Below, piece by piece: positions 57,239-64,000 of a stretch of DNA of 64,000 nt. The position numbers and the translations under genes were made by a program. Position 1 is the stretch's first letter. The number at the start of each line of letters is the position of its first letter. The DNA is from Atherinomorus stipes (taxonomy: Eukaryota; Chordata; Actinopteri; Atheriniformes; Atherinidae): assembly GCA_023101725.1 (NCBI GenBank), contig JALJCO010003475.1, positions 1 to 64,000 of the forward strand. The letters run 5' to 3'. Below the pieces are notes generated by a model that did not search any database, was not told where the DNA came from, and saw nothing but the letters and a program-made list of their open reading frames with translations.

Positions 57239-57318
57239 CCTTAAAGAGAGGCTGCCCCGTCTATGGATGTACACCGAAGGGCGACTCAATGTAATATCTT
57301 CCGAAGGAGTCAAAGTGA

Positions 57319-57852
57319 TTAAAGCAATAAGCCCCGAGAAGCCGTGGGTTACACAACGGCGGGGCACGACGCGAAGCGGAGTGCCCCTCCGCCGTTGTAA
57401 AACCGCTGTAACCCACGGATTCAAGGGGCTTATTGCTTTTATAAAACGGTCACCTCACATATTGCCTATAAAATAAATAAAAATAAATACACACATACAA
57501 AATAAACAATTTATGGGTAATAATGAAATAATGACATAGAGAATTATTTGTTCTCCCAACACATAAGATTGAGTAGACAGTATGGTTGCTAAGCAACTCA
57601 GCTTGTTCACAAGTAGAAGGGTCTCGTAAAACGAAGATATTTCCTACGATTTGGCCCATCATTAACACCTAAACGCAGATCTTATTTCTTTGTATTTTTT
57701 TTTTATCTACTTATTAATTTATTTTTTGGGCATTAAGAAAAGTTCATTTCAAAAACTTCGACCAAAGTGAAGATTTAGTTTACCTCGTTTATGCAACTGC
57801 GTGTGGACATTAATAACCAGGGTTTTAAGGTTTGAAACATCACTGCCTGCGA

Positions 57853-57886
<34 letters not shown>

Positions 57887-58523
57887 CTGATCACATTTGC
57901 TATCTGTGTTTACTCTGGATCACTTTCCAGGCGAACAAGCTGTGAACTGGGTCAGCGGAGTTTTCACTTGTTTAAAACGGCGATCAGACAGATGATCCGC
58001 TCAGATCCGACGGCCTGCTCAGTCCATTTTTATTTTATTTTATTAACTTTGCTCCCAAAGATGGCCTGGCTGACGACGGGAAAGGAGCGAACCATCAGAA
58101 ACAGCTAAACTCTGTGAATGTGCTTAACGCACTTCTGCAGTTCGGTATGAGGATTTTTATTCCAAAAACAAGGTGGATGCGATTTTTTTTTTTTTTTTTG
58201 TAATTTTCTTAGTTGGAGGAGGGAAGACGCTCGTTTTACAAAAATCAGGCTACACATTGGCCATTCGCTCTCATCAATTCAGGCTGTCTGGCAAAATTCA
58301 CCACAAAGTCTACAAAAGTCTTAAAACAAATATAATCCAGCGAATCGGTTGAACTCAGAGCAGTTGGTTGCTAAGCAACGCAACATCTGTTCATGTTGGC
58401 GCAGGGATATTTTGTGCTGCGGTCTGCCGGATCTACGTGTAGGCTCCAGTCTGTTTTACCACGGGCTTGGAACGCAGCTCAGCCAATCACGTTTAAGAAT
58501 GAGAAACACCCGTTTTATAAACA
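57319..58523. mobile_element. Insertion beginning with a 119-bp hairpin
   Basis: Interrupts the right arm of 56515-58595. It opens with a strong hairpin (57321-57439): AAAGCAATAAGCCCC pairs with GGGGCTTATTGCTTT, and inside it GTGGGTTACA with TGTAACCCAC and ACAACGGCGG-GGCAC with GTGCCCC-CCGCCGTTGT. TTTATAAAACGG (57438-57449) pairs with CCGTTTTATAAA (58510-58521). The palindrome GTTGCTAAGCAAC occurs at 57585-57597 and 58367-58379, nearly symmetric from the ends. A30 lies at 57854-57883 and a T run at about 58186-58200. No coding region; family unknown to me. Confidence 0.65.
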
Positions 58524-58641
58524 GAAATTACTGGTGAGTAAATGCATGTATAAACTCCTAAATGAAGTTCAGGTTAAAAAAAAGAAAGTTATCCTTTAAT
58601 TAACACTCTATTTACTTGAGATGGAGTGGTGGTCTGATCTA

Positions 58642-58690
58642 CAGTACCAGTCAAAAGTTTGAACACACTCCCCCAGGGAATACAATGGCT
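58642..58690. mobile_element. Tc1-type terminal fragment
   Basis: TA (58640-58641) followed by CAGTACCAGTCAAAAGTTTG and AACACACT matches Tc1-like termini of fish. No partner end or transposase is found nearby. Confidence 0.6.
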
Positions 58691-59939
58691 AAATGGGTCC
58701 AATGTAATTGGTAATTTATGCATTTGTCCATGTGTTCATATTGTCCATGTGTTTGTCTAGACTGAGTATAATTTGGCCCTTACTCATACAGTCAAAGTAT
58801 TGGGATTTATTTTCCATCTCCATCACCATTTAGCTGACATACAGCAGACAATCGTACATGTGTGATTATTTTGATGCAGGTGAGAAGAATCGAGAAAGTG
58901 ATATTGAGACAGAAGTATACAGACTGCAGCTGATTATTGCTTACATAAGCTGACCAGCCTGAGAGCAGCTTTAAATTCTTGGCAAAAAGCAAACTAGCTT
59001 AAATTTCTTTAATGTTTCTCATTAGGACTTTATTTTAGCAGTCTACACAAAATCATGTTTTTACCTCTATTCATTCCCATAATATAAATCATACATTTAA
59101 ATGAGTTTTGCTCCTTTGATTTTGGGCATACATATATTTTGCGCTTAAAGTGGGTCTGTGGTGTGCTTATTCGGTGTGCTTGAATTACCTGATTGTACCC
59201 ACCCTCTATCTGTGTATTCAGAATCAGAGAGAAGTAGAAAACAGAGCGTGAGGTAGCGGTCTTAGACTCTGTTTAACTTTGGCATGCTGAGCATCACAGC
59301 ATTCATGCTGTCAGTGCTGTTCACTCAACCAGACAGAAAATCAGAAACGCATTCTATTCTCTATTACAATGCTGATGATGACGTGCACTCAGCTTAAAAA
59401 TGCAGCGGTGGGATGTGGGTGGACCAGCTTCCACCATATTTCAAATGAATTTGATAAACAATAGAGCTGATGTGGCATTTTCAAATGTAGGGCAGTCATT
59501 TCAGCTCACAGAGGAAACCAGGCAGCAGATGTAAGGCTGTGAGGAGTAAAAAAGCTATTTAATGTGTCAGCAATGCTACAACTGTTTATTGAGCAACTCT
59601 GCCATGGCATATTTTCAGAATAGATCTATGGGGTATTCTTCTTTAATCCCATTGCGATTCCAACTAGGTTTTATTCCAATTAAAGCAACCCTTACCGATG
59701 TTGCATTGTTATAATATTTTTTTAATAGTTTAAAATGCTATGAATGAGGTAATGGAACTCTGAAATACAAGAGAGACCCACCATTAATCAAAGTAAAATA
59801 TTATTCCAATCTCTAAATTTTTAATGAAAACTCCAACCAATCCCTGCAGCGGGGCCCACACCTAGGACTGGCTGAGGGACCTGCCTGTCAGACCTCTGCT
59901 TCCGTGTGAAACGGCAGAGGGAATGGGTCTTAGGGGTGA
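58691..59939. other. Unassigned DNA
   Basis: No gene. Non-repetitive AT-rich DNA; 59280-59620 could be tested for conservation. Confidence 0.4.
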
Positions 59940-60203
59940 GGCGGGACTATGGGTGGATACCGAATTCAGTACTTTTATTGGTACCTACCAAACTCCGTTG
60001 GTACTACAGAGTACTGATTCACGTAAAGTCAAACGGTACCATGTTTCGGTACCTAAATCAATGCATCCTTTTACTGTCAGGGAGTGGAGGAGATGATGAT
60101 TTCTATGCCGGAAGCGAACGTCCCATCGCATGCATGACATCAGTTGCTGCTGCCTGAGTTTCAGTCAGAACAAGCAGCTGATTGAAGCTTTTCTGGCTCC
60201 ACT

Positions 60204-60302
60204 TCTCTAAAACATCAAGTTCGCTGCAATATTTGTGATGCAAAATACAAGACAAGTGGCGAGAATAGATCTGATATGAGGAAGCAGCTGATTAAACACA
60301 AT
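60204..60302 (+). pseudogene. BED zinc finger remnant (hAT transposase N-terminus)
   Basis: The plus frame reads VRCNICDAKYKTSGENRSDM, then RKQLIKHN. It fits the BED finger of hAT/ZBED proteins: Cys-x2-Cys, then His-x(n)-His, although the first His is Gln here (RKQL where relatives have RKHL). Upstream, in another frame, FLAPLL and FSKTSS recall the WLHFSK segment that normally precedes the Cys pair, implying a frameshift near 60202. BED fingers bind the transposon ends. About 35 residues remain of a protein of 600 or more. Confidence 0.65.
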
Positions 60303-62660
60303 ATTCTTCTCAAAGCTCCGTTCCCGATGCGTTGTCTGCAGCCAGCAGAGAGAAGGAGAAGTCAGTCAGCACCTCAGCGGCTGAACAGATCTAACCAGAG
60401 GGGTTCACAACTGCTGTTGATAACTCAATATGATGTAAATGCTTAATAAGTTTGTCATCAAACACCATAGTAAACCAGTTCGTGCAGGTCATGCACGTCT
60501 CTCCCTCCTTCGCATTCCGCATCTTATTAAAGTGCATGTTCCATTTTAAACATATGTAGAAGCCCTTGTAGTGTATCAGGTCTACACTGAACATTGCCAA
60601 TGCAAAAATGTACATATACTAGTCCGACAGGGCTTTCCCGACAGGATATGACAGGAAATTCATCATGTGAGATCATGTGTACAAGATGCTTGGTGTCACA
60701 CATTTAGACCTTCTAGGGTCTTTACACCGTTTAAAAAATCTGTTCCTGTCCATCTGATTAATTTAATCATATTTTAGCAATCATCATTATGTATTTGTTA
60801 AGGTTTTCAGTGTGTTTAAGTGACAGTTGCTAATGAATCTCCATTTAGAGGAGACGGACTCCGCTCCAGCGGATCACCTGGGGCATGAATGTCTGCCGAA
60901 CAGCGACTGCGTCCGTGTGTTTACTCCAGCTCCGTTACACCTCAACAAAACCCAGCAGCAGGACATTTTCCCCTTGACTCTGTCCACAGATGTCTCTGCT
61001 AACAGCAACACCATCTCACGGCGCATACAAAACGCTTTTACAGATTTTTGGAAACCAAACGTGGAGAAAAGTCGATTGAGCCGCTGAAAGTGACCGAGGA
61101 GTCGATATCAACCGTCCTGGAAGCCAAACGTGAGCTCAGTCTGGAGGGACGACAGTGTCCTCCCTCTTCTAGTTACTCTGCGGTCAGAAATCCTCCCTTT
61201 TCCCAGGATTTTGTGCTGAAAAAGCAGCAGAGAAAACAGTGTCCTGCTCTGACGCGGCAGCAGTCCTGCGAGTTGCGGGTGGACTGAGCCATCTCTCCCC
61301 GGTACGTGAGTCAGTGACACCGCTCTCTCCATAGGAAAACAATGGGACGCAAAGCGTTTTTATTACGGATCATATAGGCGTTTATGAGTCCTGCCTCCGG
61401 CTTTGAGCTCTTGATGTTGAGAGGAACAGCGACAAACAAACACTGAAACCTGCAGAAACTCAGCAGCTGTGCCGGCTAAAGCTAAGCTAAAGCTAAGCTA
61501 ACGTTACTACCTGTTGCATGTTGTTCTGTTGCAGATCAGTTCAAACAGAAGAGAATACTCTGGTGGCGATCAAGAAGGTGCTGACCGGGAGAGTTAAGCC
61601 TCAGCTGTAGAGGTGAGGTTAAGAAAGAAGACGGATGTTCAGAAAGATACTGCTAATCGGTTCTTGTCTCGCTGTTTATCTGTTATTGTTTTGCATTGGT
61701 CAGTAAGTGGAATTCACAGGACGTCACCTACTCTGATGTCAGAGGTCACATGATTCCAAAACTGTGCGGTGTTTGTGAAGGAGAGTTTTATCCCCCTCGC
61801 CTTCCCTTTTTAAGTAATACTTCCTGGTTCTTTTCAACTTAAAATACCTAACAGTTACTGGCTCATCTCAGGGAATTATTTTCTGCCATTATAAAGAACA
61901 TGAAACATACACTTTAAACCCCTCATCACAGCAGAGTTTCTGCATGCGAGTGCACCAGCCACAACACTTAAATCTGACATCGAATATGCATATCTCTGAA
62001 GAAGCTTGTTTGGTTAATTCAGCACGGCAAAAACTGTGTACACCAAGTTAATAAACTGAGATGATCACTGCAGCAGCAGGCTCACAGCCTCCATCCAACC
62101 TGCGCAAAATGCCGCAAAAGAATCAGTTTAGTGTCGGAGAATATTCCATCTTTTTTCTCATTAAATTGACCCTTCACTAAGTCCCATGGTTACAGTTGCT
62201 AATTCTGGCAAACTTTCCGTTTTTAGCTAATTTCTGCGTACATCAATGTGGATTGCTCAGTGATTTCAGTGAACATATTCTGAAGGAAATTGTGTTAAAT
62301 TTCCGGAGGAAGTTATACAGAGAGGACTGCAGTATGCATCTGAGGAATCCATCATCATTTGTTGACAGAGTAATGTTAATGGAGACATGACGAGGATGTT
62401 AAAATCAAAGCGAAGGCTCAGCGTTCATACAGAAAGACTCAGAAACTCCACGTCTTGATGATTCATTACAAAACAAATGTATAAAGGAACAACAACAACG
62501 TTCTTGCATCGCAGAGTAAGTTAGCAGATTGTTTTATTTTAAGCTAACTGTCATGTATGACTCCAGAAAGTTTCAGGTATCTGACGTGTTTTTGCCTGTT
62601 TCTGGATGTTTTCCCTTTGACCAGGATGTTGTTCCTACATCGTGGGTTTGATCAATACAT

Positions 62661-62760
62661 TGGATTTGATCGGAATAGCAGATACTGGATCTGATTGGAA
62701 TAGCAGATACTGGATCTGATTGGAATAGCAGATACTGGATCTGATCAGGGTAGCAGCTAC
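62661..62760. repeat. 25-bp minisatellite, four units
   Basis: Four contiguous 25-base units built on TGGATCTGATTGGAATAGCA plus GATAC; units two and three are identical, and the first and last have a few changes. A fifth partial unit follows (TGGACTGA). Confidence 0.95.
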
Positions 62761-63020
62761 TGGACTGAGAAACTCGCAGAGAGGACCGTGTTATATTTGT
62801 CTTTGTTTGGCAACCAACGTGACTTACTGTTTATCTTGTGTAGTTGTTTAGCCTCTAGCGACACATGGCTACCTTACTCCATGTTAAAACAGTAGCTTTT
62901 ACTTAATATTATACTGCTATCTTGTAGCTAACTACTGTGCTAGGTGGCATTAGCGTCTTACCTCGGAATAAACAGTTTGTCCAGCTCCGTGTTCAGCCTC
63001 ATGCAGCTGCAAGTGAGGTC

Positions 63021-63195
63021 TTCCACGCTGTTTAATCAATCTTTCACGCCATTTAATCCATAGTCCATGCAATTTAGTCCACATTCCACACTGTTTATCC
63101 ATATTCCATGCCATTTAGCCCATATTCCACGCTGTTTAGTCCATATTCCACACAGTTTATCCATATTCCACACCGTTTCGTCCATATTCCACATT
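63021..63195. repeat. 20-21-bp minisatellite, about eight units
   Basis: Diverged units of 20-22 bases, consensus about TTCCACRCTGTTTAGTCCAT then A, from TTCCACGCTG (63021) to the TTCCACATTTCCCC end. The plus frame through it encodes an IPH-rich by-product peptide. Confidence 0.9.
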
Positions 63196-63555
63196 TCCCC
63201 ACTTGTGTTTTTTTTTTTGGTTTTGAGATGGCAAAAAATACAACATCACCCAAACGTTCTGGATATCTTTCAACAGACTTGAAAATCCTGTCTATGCCCC
63301 GTCTATGGAAGTGAAGTTTGCCAGAAACTCCTCTCCTTAGTTACGGTTGCTAACGTATGATTGGTCAGCGGGAGTTCTGGAGTGGGGCTGGCGAAGGGTC
63401 AATTACTCAATCATTAAGTTTCCCTCTGTGTACCAGATGCTCCGATACAAAAGTACCAAAAACTGGTGCCGTTGAGCACCAGTACCAACTCACAGGTACC
63501 AGAAAGTGGTACAGTATCGATTCAAATGTGAGCGGTACCCATCCCTAGTCTGGAC

Positions 63556-64000
63556 TCATCTGTGGCTAGTTTAATACAGCATGTGTACTTTGACTTATCA
63601 TCCTGAAAGACCCAAGAACGTAACCTCAAATCTTGTTTTCTTCCAGACATCTGTCTTTTGCAACTGCCTTGAACTCTCGCTTTCACACAATCACATGCAG
63701 TAGCATCAGGATTTCCTTTTTCATTCCAACACTGACTTAATGAGGGAGTCAGCGTTAAAGAGGCCTGCTCTGCATTGCTGTTAAGACACAATCTCCATTT
63801 CAACTGCAAGTGTGAGGAGAGACACAGACGAGTCAGCCAGAAAAGGGAAGACGAGGGAAAAGAAATTAGGGCAGTGATTTGAAATTCCATTTATGATTAA
63901 AAAGAAAGTTTAGAAAGTTTTTCACAGGCATTAAACATTCTAAGTGTGTGGGTTTTTGTCAGTACTGTATTAAAGCCTGTTAGTGTGTGTGAGGTTTTTT
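63556..64000. other. Unassigned DNA at the window end
   Basis: No recognised gene or repeat; a short GT-rich patch lies at the very end. The minus frame 63522-63890 has no motif. Confidence 0.4.

Larger units (their letters stand above)
56515..58595. mobile_element. TTAA-flanked element with long arms, twice interrupted
   Basis: TTAA 56511-56514 is followed by AGGATAACTTTCTTT; the far end AAAGAAAGTTATCCT is followed by TTAA 58596-58599. The arms pair over a long distance: CTCCTTCAGAAGATATTA and GTGTACATCCAT on the left (about 56605-56655) with GGATGTACACCGAAGG and ATCTTCCGAAGGAGTC on the right (about 57263-57312), and CACCAGTAA with TTACTGGTG near 58528. A hAT MITE (56988-57238) and another element (about 57319-58523) are inserted in the right half. 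GAATGAATGAAT repeats lie near 56733-56752. Confidence 0.8.
59948..63547. mobile_element. hAT-like element, 3.6 kb, decayed
   Basis: The left end TATGGGTGGATACCG and a right end whose reverse complement is TAGGGATGGGTACCG match with few differences. The flanks GGCGGGAC (59940-59947) and GTCTGGAC (63548-63555) agree at six of eight positions, a plausible old hAT duplication. GGTACC motifs abound within 110 bases of each end. Inside are a decayed BED zinc finger (about 60204-60300) and two minisatellites. No DDE or dimerisation domain is recognised. The frames at 60827-61087 and 61048-61287 were not identified and may be remnants. Confidence 0.6.

Noticed and set aside
62196..62390. 64-codon plus-strand frame as a gene
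   Set aside because: No motif, and it lies inside the decayed hAT-like element.

Overview
The window reads as AT-rich vertebrate DNA. It looks like an intergenic or long-intron stretch of a teleost fish genome, probably a percomorph. The basis is the repeat content: tRNA-derived SINEs of fish type, many hAT, Tc1/mariner, PIF/Harbinger and TTAA-flanked DNA elements, L2/CR1/Rex-like LINE reverse transcriptase fragments, a Penelope-like element with a GIY-YIG domain, a DIRS-like recombinase scrap, and long microsatellites. I found no host protein gene, rRNA, functional tRNA gene or CRISPR array that I can support. Every protein-like reading frame that I recognise belongs to a decayed transposon; most other open frames are chance.

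Layout. 1-5 kb: a TTAA-flanked element (1352-2761) carrying a SINE, which itself carries a 692-bp insertion; then a hAT element (3337-4259). 5.9-13 kb: a TTAA element (5882-6656) abuts the wreck of a PIF/Harbinger transposon. Its transposase is split (6753-7208 and about 11490-11859 on +) and its Myb-like protein lies tail-to-tail on - (about 11940-12704). 13-24 kb: sparse, with microsatellites and a LINE reverse transcriptase scrap. 24.3-25.9 kb: a TTAA element nested inside an inverted-repeat element. 26.8-32 kb: a LINE 3' end and three SINEs. 33-35.1 kb: two unrelated Tc1 pseudogenes separated by an insertion. 38.5-40.3 kb: a 16-bp tandem array, a hairpin, a TA-flanked MITE with a SINE inside it, then a Penelope-like GIY-YIG frame. 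42-43 kb: LINE and DIRS scraps. 45-51 kb: a fold-back MITE, two short hAT elements with 8-bp duplications, another fold-back element and a 1.3-kb Harbinger-type element. 52.6-53.7 kb: a LINE with its 5' part inverted. 54.4-58.6 kb: a second copy of the 1.35-kb TTAA element, then another nest. 59.9-63.5 kb: a 3.6-kb hAT-like element with a decayed BED finger and two minisatellites.

The elements do not form a working system. What they give is a readable insertion history: target-site duplications, an uninterrupted reference copy and nested boundaries allow relative dating. No undescribed biological system is evident. The best leads are the nests, the Penelope frame with two compensating indels, the twin-priming LINE inversion, and the strongly folded hairpin at 57.3 kb.
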